Shown: positions 1 to 6,610 of the stretch, piece after piece
How the letters are laid out: each line of letters opens with the position of its first letter
How positions within the stretch are numbered: position 1 is the first letter of the stretch
NCBI GenBank assembly: GCA_964463375.1
Contig: CAYXBQ010000010.1
Coordinates: 1 to 64,000 of the forward strand
DNA from: UMGS1696 sp964463375
GTDB lineage: Bacteria > Bacillota > Clostridia > Oscillospirales > CAG-272
Reading direction: 5' to 3'
DNA: 64,000 nucleotides
The notes under the pieces: model-generated
What the model saw: the letters and a program-made list of their open reading frames with translations, nothing else
Told to the model about the DNA's origin: nothing
Database searches by the model: none
Made by a program: the position numbers and the translations under genes

Positions 1-74
1 TCTTTCTCATGCGTATCTACTCAAGGTCTTCGCTTTTTCGTAAGCGATTGCCGTGTAGAAATATGGTTTTGGTA

Positions 75-103
75 TTGACAATCCGGCAGAGTTGTTGTAT
101 AAT
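75..103 (+). promoter_or_regulatory. Consensus promoter for a short antisense RNA
   Basis: The -35 box TTGACA (75-80) and -10 box TATAAT (98-103) both match consensus exactly and are separated by 17 nt. No rightward open reading frame follows. The transcript would start near 110 and meet a terminator hairpin at 194-237. Confidence 0.8.
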
Positions 104-109
104 AAAAGA

Positions 110-237
110 AGGAAACCGGAGTACATATCTTACGGTTGCCGATTCATGATATGAATACAATGTTCAGAGAAAGACGGCAATCTTAACTCTGACAGTGAGC
201 CCAACCTGTGTAGCGACAGACGGCTCACTTTTTCTTT
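110..237 (+). ncRNA. Candidate antisense RNA (type I antitoxin)
   Basis: A perfect promoter at 75-103 and an intrinsic terminator at 194-237 define a transcript of about 125 nt with no convincing reading frame. Inside it TTGCCG and CGGCAA form an inverted pair (about 143-177). Its 3' end overlaps, on the opposite strand, the end of the small hydrophobic frame at 225-362. Overlap at the 3' ends is the arrangement of TxpA/RatA-type toxin-antitoxin pairs in Firmicutes. Existence of the RNA is well supported. Its role as an antitoxin is inference. Confidence 0.55.
194..237 (+). terminator. Intrinsic terminator of the antisense RNA
   Basis: AGTGAGCC (194-201) pairs with GGCTCACT (222-229), followed by a T-rich tract. 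The opposite strand has no T-run, so it terminates rightward transcription. Confidence 0.75.
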
Positions 238-362
238 GTTCCATGAAATTCATTATGTACTGCTAAAAACAGTCCAATGATGCTGCACCAATCGGCAAGA
301 TCAAAAGAAGTGATCTGCATGAGCAGTGCTTCCAGTATCGCAAAGAAAAAGGATACATTCAT
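225..362 (-). CDS. Small hydrophobic peptide, candidate type I toxin
   Basis: A 45-residue peptide. The ATG at 362 is chosen because a near-perfect Shine-Dalgarno (AAAGGAGGGTG, 371-381) sits about 9 nt upstream. The frame could extend further upstream but only without a ribosome site. It has hydrophobic stretches at residues 4-15 and 28-35, interrupted by polar residues, and ends in a lysine triplet, like holin-like small toxins of Firmicutes. A TATAAT-like -10 lies at 405-410 on the same strand. Its 3' end is covered by the convergent antisense RNA. The toxin function is inferred from size, composition and context. The segment around residues 18-26 is rather polar for one clean transmembrane helix, so this could instead be a non-toxic small protein. 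Confidence 0.45.
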   Translation of the reverse strand: MNVSFFFAILEALLMQITSFDLADWCSIIGLFLAVHNEFHGTKKK

Positions 363-394
363 GTACGTATCACCCTCCTTTCGTTTGAAACTCA

Positions 395-440
395 GGAGAG
401 CAGTATTATACACAAACATAGTTGACATATTCTGCTCTCC
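395..440. repeat. Inverted repeat around the small-peptide promoter
   Basis: GGAGAGCAG (395-403) and CTGCTCTCC (432-440) form a perfect 9-bp inverted repeat with a 28-nt loop. The loop contains the leftward TATAAT (410-405). It could be an operator or an mRNA 5' stem-loop. From 441 to about 620 I see nothing else supportable. Confidence 0.5.
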
Positions 441-620
441 CTGTGAAGGGGTCGCATGAACTATCGACAACCGTCCCATAGATATAGTATTTCGATTTCC
501 AACAGGAACACAGTGTTCCCATCGCATATTGTAGCACATATGGTACATTTCGTCAAGTACACGCAGAGAAACATTTTTCCAGAAGAAATTAACTTTTTCC
601 CATTGTTCATATAATTTTTC

Positions 621-649
621 TTGCTTTTTGCGGCGGTATGTGCTATACT
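621..649 (+). promoter_or_regulatory. Promoter of mntP
   Basis: TTGCTT (621-626), a 17-nt spacer and TATACT (644-649). The resulting 5' leader is only about 50 nt, too short for the manganese riboswitch that often precedes mntP genes. Confidence 0.65.
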
Positions 650-706
650 GTTAAGACCTATTTTCGCAGCAGGATGCTTGCTGTTACGTTTGGAGAAGGA
701 ATTGTT

Positions 707-1294
707 ATGCAGCTTTGGGAACTTTTTGTGATCGCCGTGGGGCTGTCCATGGATGCGTTTGCCGTGGCCATTTGTAAGGGGCTGTCGGTGGAGAAGATAA
801 AGCCACACCACACCCTGCTCGTGGGTGCATGGTTCGGTGGCTTTCAGGCGTTGATGCCCTTTCTCGGCTATCTGCTGGGGACAGGCTTTGCGCAGAAGAT
901 CCAGTCTATTGACCATTGGGTGGCATTCGTGCTGCTATGTCTCATCGGCGGCAACATGATCAAGGAGGCTGTGACGGACAAGGACGACGACGAAAAAGAA
1001 GCGAGCGGTTCCGGTTCCGATACCTACGGATTCGGCGTAAAGAGCATGTTTCCCATGGCGGTGGCCACCAGCATCGATGCGCTGGCGGTAGGCGTGTCCT
1101 TTGCCTTTTTGCAGGTGCAGATCGTGCCGGCCGTGACCTTTATCGGCGTGATCACCTTTGTGCTGTCGGCGTTGGGTGTGGTCATTGGCAATGTGTTCGG
1201 TGCCCGGTACAAGTCGAAAGCGGAATTGGTCGGTGGGATCGTGCTGATCGGCATGGGTATCAAAATATTGGTCGAGCATCTATTTTTTAGCTGA
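707..1294 (+). CDS. mntP: Putative manganese efflux pump MntP
   Basis: A 195-residue integral membrane protein that should export Mn2+ from the cytoplasm. It is built from two homologous three-helix halves. Each half carries the conserved intramembrane aspartate motif: GLSMDAFAVA (Asp16) in the first and ATSIDALAVG (Asp124) in the second. An acidic, Gly/Ser-rich cytoplasmic loop (about 89-108) joins them. Length and motif spacing match the MntP (DUF204) family. The start at 707 is fixed by GGAGAAGGA at 692-700. Ten nucleotides separate it from the next gene, so the two are probably co-transcribed. Confidence 0.93.
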   Translation: MQLWELFVIAVGLSMDAFAVAICKGLSVEKIKPHHTLLVGAWFGGFQALMPFLGYLLGTGFAQKIQSIDHWVAFVLLCLIGGNMIKEAVTDKDDDEKEASGSGSDTYGFGVKSMFPMAVATSIDALAVGVSFAFLQVQIVPAVTFIGVITFVLSALGVVIGNVFGARYKSKAELVGGIVLIGMGIKILVEHLFFS

Positions 1295-1304
1295 GGGAAG
1301 TACT

Positions 1305-1706
1305 ATGCGGATTCTGATCATCGATGGACAGGGCGGCAAGCTGGGGCGGCAGCTTGTGGAAAAGTGTATGGCGGCAAAGGGCTCCCATGACCGGGTCATC
1401 GCCGTGGGGACCAATGCCATTGCCACTGCCTGTATGCTGAAAGCCGACCCGGACGAAGCAGCCACCGGAGAAAACGCCATTGCCGTGTGTGCCAGACGAG
1501 CGGACGTGATCTGTGGCCCTGTGGGGATCGTCATCGCCGATGCCATGAATGGGGAGATCACAGCCGGTGCTGCTGCTGCCGTGGGACAAGCGGATGCCCG
1601 GCGCATCTTGATCCCGGTGAACAAATGCGACACCACCGTGGTGGGCGTGACCAAAACCATGGGGGAGCTGGTGGAGGAAGCGGCACGGGCCATACTGGAT
1701 ACATAA
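1305..1706 (+). CDS. DUF3842 family protein
   Basis: A 133-residue soluble protein of the DUF3842 family, widespread in Clostridia and of unknown function. The N-terminus (residues 2-16, ILIIDGQGGKLGRQL) looks like a nucleotide-binding beta-alpha turn. A central Gly/Ala-rich stretch (about 70-98) and a conserved PVNKC motif near residue 105 follow. The start is preceded by GAGGGAAG, and the gene follows mntP by 10 nt. A terminator at 1718-1748 ends the pair. No catalytic role can be read from the sequence. Confidence 0.85.
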   Translation: MRILIIDGQGGKLGRQLVEKCMAAKGSHDRVIAVGTNAIATACMLKADPDEAATGENAIAVCARRADVICGPVGIVIADAMNGEITAGAAAAVGQADARRILIPVNKCDTTVVGVTKTMGELVEEAARAILDT

Positions 1707-1717
1707 CGGAAGAAAAA

Positions 1718-1748
1718 CAGCGGAACTGTACAGAACCGCTGCTTTTTT
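1718..1748 (+). terminator. Terminator after mntP-DUF3842
   Basis: CAGCGG (1718-1723) pairs with CCGCTG (1736-1741), followed by CTTTTTT. It lies between two convergent genes. Confidence 0.8.
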
Positions 1749-1759
1749 ATGCCATAAAC

Positions 1760-2629
1760 TTATCTCATCCAAACCAAAGTGCCGTTTTCTTCTTGGAGCG
1801 GCAGGAACACGGGCGTTTCCTTGCGTCCGTCTGCCGGATTGTTGGGGGAATGCATGGACAGGTACAGCTGCCCATCGGTGTCCGTGAAGAGCATGCCGTG
1901 ACCGCCATCGTACTCGCCGGTCATATTCTTGGAGTAGAGAAGTGCTTCGTCCTGTGTCCAGTGCCCATCTACCGCCCCATACATGGGTCCGCCGTCTGCG
2001 CTCCGGGCGATGCCCACACAATACCCAGCGTCGTCCCAGTTGGACCAGATCATCAGCAGTTGACCATCCTTCGTGGGGTACAGGAAGCAGCCGTCCGTGA
2101 CCTTGCCTCTTGCCCACACCGGATCGTCTGCCCGGAACAGCTCCACCGGCTCGGAGACAAAATGGGTCAGATCCTCCGAGAGCTTTGCCGCCGCCATTCT
2201 GCCGCAGCCATCGTCCGTGGAAGTCCATTCGTGAACAAACACCATCCAGGGCTGCCCGGCCTTGTCTACGTAGAAGGTGCCGTCGATGCAGTCCCAATCG
2301 GTGGGGGTCACGGCATGACCGGTGATCGCAACAAAGGGTCCCTCCGGCTTGTCGGACGAGAGGATCACGCAGCCACGGTGGCCGGTGACACTGGAGAGGT
2401 AGGTGGTGAACATGTAGAAGCGTCCCTGATACCGATGCACCTCCGGTGCCCAGCGACAATCCTTTGTGTCTGCCGGATCCACGACTACCTTGCCCAGGCA
2501 TTCCCAGTCGCCGGCAAGGGAACCGCTGGTGTTTTTGTAGCAGACCCAGCCGGTACCGTAGGCGTAGTAGATGCCGTTCTCCACGACGATAAAGGGGTCT
2601 CGCAGTTGTTCGATTTTGGAAATGATCAT
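1760..2629 (-). CDS. Glycoside hydrolase family 43 protein
   Basis: A 289-residue, apparently cytoplasmic five-bladed beta-propeller glycosidase. GH43 enzymes remove arabinose or xylose units from plant polysaccharide side chains. The N-terminal LRDPF motif (about residues 8-12) carries the likely catalytic base, and DCIDGTFYVD near residue 114 carries the pKa-modulating Asp. VTDGCFLY near residue 178 is where the general acid is expected. It reads TDG rather than the more usual EGP, as in some uncharacterised subfamilies. There is no signal peptide. The start at 2629 is chosen for GGAGGA at 2637-2642. An in-frame upstream ATG has no ribosome site. The exact substrate cannot be told. Confidence 0.88.
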   Translation of the reverse strand: MIISKIEQLRDPFIVVENGIYYAYGTGWVCYKNTSGSLAGDWECLGKVVVDPADTKDCRWAPEVHRYQGRFYMFTTYLSSVTGHRGCVILSSDKPEGPFVAITGHAVTPTDWDCIDGTFYVDKAGQPWMVFVHEWTSTDDGCGRMAAAKLSEDLTHFVSEPVELFRADDPVWARGKVTDGCFLYPTKDGQLLMIWSNWDDAGYCVGIARSADGGPMYGAVDGHWTQDEALLYSKNMTGEYDGGHGMLFTDTDGQLYLSMHSPNNPADGRKETPVFLPLQEENGTLVWMR

Positions 2630-2678
2630 GGTTATATCCTCCGTGCTGTATGGTATGGATTGGCTGTGCGTGAGCCAC

Positions 2679-2709
2679 ACTTACGCATTCCATATAGGTT
2701 ACCGTAAGT
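2679..2709. promoter_or_regulatory. Operator-like palindrome at the GH43 promoter
   Basis: ACTTACG (2679-2685) and CGTAAGT (2703-2709) form a perfect 7-bp inverted repeat with a 17-nt gap, just downstream of and touching the -10 box of the GH43 promoter. This is the usual place for a repressor site. Confidence 0.45.
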
Positions 2710-2735
2710 ATAGCATAAACCGGGACAAAAGTCAA
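2707..2735 (-). promoter_or_regulatory. Promoter of the GH43 gene
   Basis: On the minus strand: TTGACT (2735-2730), a 17-nt spacer and TATACT (2712-2707). Confidence 0.8.
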
Positions 2736-2876
2736 TGGCAAACCGATCCCCATACACAGCAGGTGAGCCATGGAATATGCAGCTATGGCCTGTTCCCTTT
2801 TTTCAGCTCTCCCGAATAATCCCCCCACCGGATGTCCATACTGTTCCTGTACCACAAACGACAGGAGGAACACAAT

Positions 2877-3506
2877 ATGCCATTCCAACCAAATGAGACC
2901 CAGATCAACCTGATGCGTGCCTTTGCCGGAGAGAGCCAGGCACGAAACCGGTACACCATCGCCGCCGAAAAAGCCAAAGAAAAAGAATTATATGTCCTGG
3001 AGGAAGTCTTTCTCTACACCGCCGACCAGGAGCGGGCCCACGCCAAGGTCTTCTACGACTACCTGCAGGACGCAGCCGGGCAGACCATCGCCATCGACGG
3101 CGGCTATCCGGTGGACATCGACCCCACGCTGACCAAGCTTTTGCAGATGGCGGGACACAACGAAACAGAGGAGGCCGAGGATGTGTACCCCGCTTTTGCC
3201 GCCCAGGCAGACCGGGATGGCCTTCCCAAGGTTGCCGCCGCCTTCCGGATGATCGCCAAGGTGGAAGCTGCCCACGCCGCCCGGTTCCGGCAGTTTGAGA
3301 CCTGGCTGGCCGGGGACACCTTATTTGCCGACACCAGCGACACCTGCGTCTGGATGTGCCAGAACTGCGGCCACCTGCACACCGGCAGAAAGGCACCGGG
3401 GATGTGTCCGGTATGTCTGCACAAGCAGGGCTACTTCCTGCGGGCTGCCATGTCTGCCTACACCGGCACGGAGCTTGTAGCACCGACCATGGCATTCGTA
3501 CACTAA
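2877..3506 (+). CDS. rbr: Rubrerythrin
   Basis: A 209-residue non-heme iron protein that reduces hydrogen peroxide in anaerobes, using electrons from a rubredoxin-like domain. Residues 1-150 form the ferritin-like four-helix bundle with diiron ligands in the two expected helix pairs (FAGESQARNRY, Glu19; DQERAHAKVF, Glu52 and His55; and VEAAHAARF further on). The C-terminus (about 160-190) carries the rubredoxin iron site with CQNCG and CPVC. The start at 2877 has AGGAGGAA at 2863-2870. It is divergent from the GH43 gene and ends in its own terminator, so it is probably a single-gene unit. Confidence 0.95.
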   Translation: MPFQPNETQINLMRAFAGESQARNRYTIAAEKAKEKELYVLEEVFLYTADQERAHAKVFYDYLQDAAGQTIAIDGGYPVDIDPTLTKLLQMAGHNETEEAEDVYPAFAAQADRDGLPKVAAAFRMIAKVEAAHAARFRQFETWLAGDTLFADTSDTCVWMCQNCGHLHTGRKAPGMCPVCLHKQGYFLRAAMSAYTGTELVAPTMAFVH

Positions 3507-3525
3507 GCATGCAAAATAGTATAGC

Positions 3526-3560
3526 AAAAACACCGCTCCATTGGATGCCGGTGTTTTTTC
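3526..3560 (+). terminator. Terminator after rubrerythrin
   Basis: AAACACCG pairs with CGGTGTTT (stem 3531-3535/3549-3553 plus A-T pairs), followed by a T-run. Confidence 0.85.
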
Positions 3561-3618
3561 TTTGGCTATGTTTGCATATGAACAAAAAAATACAGCCTCA
3601 CGTGAGACTGTATCATAA

Positions 3619-3690
3619 AGGCGCCACCCGGAATCGGACCGGGGAATAAAAGTTTTGCAGACTTCTGCCTTACCGCTTGGCTATGGCGCC
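3619..3690 (-). tRNA. tRNA-Cys(GCA)
   Basis: A 72-nt cloverleaf on the minus strand with a perfect 7-bp acceptor stem (GGCGCCA). The anticodon loop CTGCAAA reads UGC/UGU codons. Discriminator U73 is the identity base for cysteinyl-tRNA synthetase. CCA is not encoded. One oddity: the T-loop reads TCCGATT, so position 55, almost always U (pseudouridine), is C. The T-stem itself (CCCGG/CCGGG) is perfect. A consensus promoter lies directly upstream. Confidence 0.93.
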
Positions 3691-3717
3691 GTGTGGCTTG
3701 TGTTTCTTACAGGTGAT

Positions 3718-3746
3718 ATTATACCACATCCGTCTGCACTTGTCAA
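3718..3746 (-). promoter_or_regulatory. Promoter of tRNA-Cys
   Basis: TTGACA (3746-3741), 17-nt spacer, TATAAT (3723-3718), both perfect. The -35 box overlaps the end of the palindrome at 3745-3789. Confidence 0.85.
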
Positions 3747-3789
3747 TAGCTTTTGCAAAAGTTTTTGAAAAACTTTTGCAAAAGCTATT
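3745..3789. repeat. Perfect 22-bp palindrome, probable terminator of the XRE gene
   Basis: Bases 3745-3766 are exactly complementary to 3768-3789 around one central base. Each arm contains the self-complementary 12-mer CTTTTGCAAAAG (3750-3761 and 3773-3784). It lies just past the 3' end of the leftward XRE gene and could act as its terminator. It also touches the -35 box of tRNA-Cys. The AT-rich perfect symmetry is also typical of small dispersed palindromic elements. Confidence 0.7.
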
Positions 3790-3828
3790 TCACCTATAGA
3801 ACACCAACGGCAAAAGGCAGAAGCTTGT

Positions 3829-4521
3829 TCACTGATCCGCTTGCCGTTTGCGCAGGATCTCCTCCCATCCGGCTCGTAGCATATCCAGTGCCTCCCACGG
3901 TAGGGCACCTTCCACCACGGCGGCTTCCACAGGAGAGGTCAGGTATTCCGCATAAGGCAGCAGGATCCGGATCATGTGCCAGTCCATCTCGCCCGCTAAG
4001 ATCTTTTCGAACACGTTGTACCGTGCCTTTTCGTCCATGAAGGGGATCAGCCGGCCCACCAGCTCGTCACTGGCTTCTACGTTCGTGGCGTTTTCCAGCA
4101 TGGCGATGATGGAGCGGTCGTTTAGAAATTCCGACAGCTCGATAATGTGGGTCACATCGATGCCCCGGCGTGCCAGACCTGCGGATGCCGCCTCCAATAC
4201 GCTGGGCTTCAGCAGCGGTGCGATGCCCTGGATGTCTTCAACGGTCTGGGCAATGGCGGTGGGCTCGTGCTGGGCTGCGGTGGACAAAATAGCAGCCTCT
4301 CCCACGGTGGGTTCCCCGGCACGGATCAGGTCGTCTAAGGTCACATGAAAAATATTGGCAATGCTCACCAGAATGGACACATCGGGAAAGCTGTCGCCGG
4401 TCTCGTATTTGGAGATGGACTGCCTTGTCAGGTTGAGCTTCTCCGCCAGCTCCGACTGGGTCATATCCCGCTCCTTCCGCAGCCGGGACAGGTATCCACC
4501 AAATTTTTGCGTACTGAACAT
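3829..4521 (-). CDS. XRE-family transcriptional regulator
   Basis: A 230-residue cytoplasmic DNA-binding protein. Residues 9-66 form a Cro/CI-type helix-turn-helix; MTQSELAEKLNLTRQSISKY contains the two HTH helices. The rest (70-225) is an alpha-helical, probably repeat-like region of unknown role with several acidic helices. No membrane segment is seen. The ATG at 4521 has AGGAGG about 6 nt upstream. A promoter at 4655-4683 gives a leader of about 125 nt. It is transcribed away from the AGCS symporter gene, but no functional link is evident. The regulated target is unknown. Confidence 0.85.
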   Translation of the reverse strand: MFSTQKFGGYLSRLRKERDMTQSELAEKLNLTRQSISKYETGDSFPDVSILVSIANIFHVTLDDLIRAGEPTVGEAAILSTAAQHEPTAIAQTVEDIQGIAPLLKPSVLEAASAGLARRGIDVTHIIELSEFLNDRSIIAMLENATNVEASDELVGRLIPFMDEKARYNVFEKILAGEMDWHMIRILLPYAEYLTSPVEAAVVEGALPWEALDMLRAGWEEILRKRQADQ

Positions 4522-4654
4522 AAAAACCTCCTGTTATATGGATAGAGAGATGACGCAACGGTCACAAAAAACGTTTGTAAATTTCCGAGAGTTAGGGCAC
4601 CTAATGCGGTGGGAAAGATCGCACCTCTACACAGCTTCACTGTATTCCCACTTC

Positions 4655-4683
4655 ATTGTACACCATTTTCGCCGGAAAAGCAA
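4655..4683 (-). promoter_or_regulatory. Promoter of the XRE regulator gene
   Basis: On the minus strand: TTGCTT (4683-4678), 17-nt spacer, TACAAT (4660-4655). Confidence 0.55.
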
Positions 4684-4801
4684 GCAAAGCGTGGTTGCAT
4701 ACGTATGTTTTTGCTTTTAGATAGTTCCACACCGTATCTCCAGAGCGTCACAGCTTCTTCACTTTTTTTCCAAAATTCGATGAAAATTTCGCCATACCCT
4801 A

Positions 4802-4830
4802 TTGACAAACGGGCACGATAGGCGTATAAT
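4802..4830 (+). promoter_or_regulatory. Promoter of the glycine riboswitch-symporter unit
   Basis: TTGACA (4802-4807), 17-nt spacer, TATAAT (4825-4830). Both boxes are perfect. Transcription should start near 4837. Confidence 0.85.
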
Positions 4831-4849
4831 AAGAACCAGCATATCCCCC

Positions 4850-4985
4850 CGATGACCCTTTTAGGATCCCAACGGAAACTGGAAGGTCAGGGGACTCTGG
4901 AGAATCCCACGGATGCCAAAAGCGTCGATGGGTGCCGAAGGTGCAAGGGGTCAGCCCCGAATCTCTCAGGCAAAAGGACAGAGCA
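4850..4985 (+). ncRNA. Glycine riboswitch aptamer
   Basis: One full glycine aptamer is recognisable from the conserved segments TGCCGAAGGTGCAA (about 4933-4946) and CTCTCAGGCAAAAGGACAGA (about 4963-4982), with the partner strand GGGACTCTGGAGAA near 4891. A second complete aptamer is absent. A short 5' stem (GACC about 4854-4857 with GGTC about 4885-4888) may be the ghost helix found with single-aptamer versions. It precedes a symporter of the alanine/glycine family, consistent with feedback on glycine uptake. Confidence 0.9.
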
Positions 4986-5008
4986 GAATAAACGTGTCAG
5001 TCACACGC

Positions 5009-5071
5009 CTGCCGTATCCGGTCTTCAGAGCTGTCGTATATGCAAGTGCATTGCATGGTCGGCAGTTTTTT
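5009..5071 (+). terminator. Riboswitch-controlled terminator
   Basis: CTGCCG (5009-5014) pairs with CGGCAG (5060-5065), followed by TTTTTT, between aptamer and start codon. It points to transcriptional control. Whether glycine favours or prevents the hairpin cannot be settled by eye. Confidence 0.65.
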
Positions 5072-5100
5072 CATTTTCATTTCATTTTTTTGGAGGCTTT

Positions 5101-6525
5101 ATGGAAGCGTTTCACAACATCGTGAAGGCCATCAACAGCTACATGGGTGACTATGTTTTGATCATCCTGCTGATCGGTACCGGCCTTCTCTTCACCATCC
5201 GTACCCGGTTCGTGCAGGTCCGCTGCTTCGGCGAGGGGATGCGGAAGGTATTCGGCAACTTCTCTATGAAGGGCAACAAGCACAAGAGCGGTATGTCCTC
5301 CTTCCAGGCACTGGCTACGGCTATCGCAGCCCAGGTCGGTACCGGGAACATCGTCGGTGCCTCCGGTGCCATTCTGGTGGGTGGTCCCGGCGCCATCTTC
5401 TGGATGTGGATCATCGCCTTCTTAGGCATGGCTACCATCTATGGTGAGGCTGTGCTGGCGCAGGAGACCCGTATCATCGATAAGGACGGCAATGTACAGG
5501 GTGGTCCCGTGTACTACATCAAGAAGGCATTCAAGGGCAAGTTCGGCTCCTTCCTTGCTGTATTCTTCGCCGTAGCCATCATCCTGTCTTTGGGCTGCAT
5601 GGGTGCTATGGTACAGTCTAACTCCATCGGCTCTACCTTCCACACCGCACTGGGCATTCCCACATGGATCATCGGTATCATCCTGGCCGCTGTGTCCGCC
5701 TTCATCTTCTTAGGTGGTGTACAGCGTATCGCATCCGTTACCGAAAAGCTGGTTCCCGTTATGGCTTGTCTGTATCTGGTCGGCGGTCTGATCGTTCTGG
5801 TTTGCCGGATCACCAGCGTTCCTGCCGCTTTCGGCATGATCTTCAAATATGCCTTCGCTCCCCAGGCACTGGCCGGTGGTGCATTCGGTGCGACCATTGC
5901 CAAGGCCATCTCCCAGGGTGCTAAGAGAGGTCTGTTCTCCAACGAAGCCGGTATGGGTTCTACCCCCCATGCACATGCACAGGCCAATGTTAAGAATCCC
6001 CATGAACAGGGCGTAGTTGCCATGATCGGTGTGTTCATCGACACCTTTATCGTGCTGACCATGACCGCTCTGGTGGTCATCACCTGCCTGTACACCGGTG
6101 ACGGCGTGCTGGCTGCCGGTCCCGTTACCGGTGTGGACAAGACCAATATGGCACAGCTTGCCTTTGGTTCCGTCTTTGGCACCAACATCGGGAATATTTT
6201 CGTAGCCGTCTGCCTGCTGTTCTTCGCCTTCTCCACCATCATCGGCTGGAACCTGTTCGGGAAGATCAACGTGACCTACCTGTTCGGCAAGAAGGGCGAG
6301 ATCGTCTTCGGCGTAGTGGCTGTGATCTGCGTGTTCTTAGGCACCATCCTGGACAACGATCTGGTATGGGACCTGCAGGATACCCTGAACCAGCTCATGG
6401 TTCTCCCCAACGCATTGGCACTGATCGCGTTGTCCGGCTCCGTGGTGGCCTGCTGCAACAAGTATGCGCACCGTAATACCGATGCGGACAGCAAGGACGA
6501 TAAGAATAAAAAGGATAACAAATAA
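5101..6525 (+). CDS. Alanine/glycine:cation symporter (AGCS family)
   Basis: A 474-residue membrane transporter with about 10-11 hydrophobic helices, importing alanine or glycine with Na+ or H+. Family hallmarks include QVGTGNIVGASGA near residue 78, GGPVYYI near 136 and the SNEAGMGSTPHAHA signature near 280. The C-terminus is a hydrophilic Lys/Asp tail. The start at 5101 follows GGAGG (5092-5096) and begins MEAFHNIV. The frame is open further upstream across the riboswitch, but that part is leader RNA. The glycine aptamer upstream argues for glycine as a main substrate. A terminator at 6543-6598 makes this a one-gene unit. Confidence 0.94.
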   Translation: MEAFHNIVKAINSYMGDYVLIILLIGTGLLFTIRTRFVQVRCFGEGMRKVFGNFSMKGNKHKSGMSSFQALATAIAAQVGTGNIVGASGAILVGGPGAIFWMWIIAFLGMATIYGEAVLAQETRIIDKDGNVQGGPVYYIKKAFKGKFGSFLAVFFAVAIILSLGCMGAMVQSNSIGSTFHTALGIPTWIIGIILAAVSAFIFLGGVQRIASVTEKLVPVMACLYLVGGLIVLVCRITSVPAAFGMIFKYAFAPQALAGGAFGATIAKAISQGAKRGLFSNEAGMGSTPHAHAQANVKNPHEQGVVAMIGVFIDTFIVLTMTALVVITCLYTGDGVLAAGPVTGVDKTNMAQLAFGSVFGTNIGNIFVAVCLLFFAFSTIIGWNLFGKINVTYLFGKKGEIVFGVVAVICVFLGTILDNDLVWDLQDTLNQLMVLPNALALIALSGSVVACCNKYAHRNTDADSKDDKNKKDNK

Positions 6526-6542
6526 TCTACAGTGATAATAGA

Positions 6543-6598
6543 AAACACACCCCCAGCAGGACCTGCTGCGCAGAGCTTGCTGCAAGGGTGTGTTTTTT
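6543..6598 (+). terminator. Terminator after the symporter gene
   Basis: AACACACCC (6544-6552) pairs with GGGTGTGTT (6586-6594), followed by a T-run. It lies between two convergent transcription units. Confidence 0.85.
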
Positions 6599-6610
6599 GC
6601 TTTGGGGATG

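Noticed and set aside
600..706. Manganese (yybP-ykoY) riboswitch before mntP
   Set aside because: The promoter at 621-649 leaves only about 50 nt of leader, and the conserved riboswitch segments are absent.
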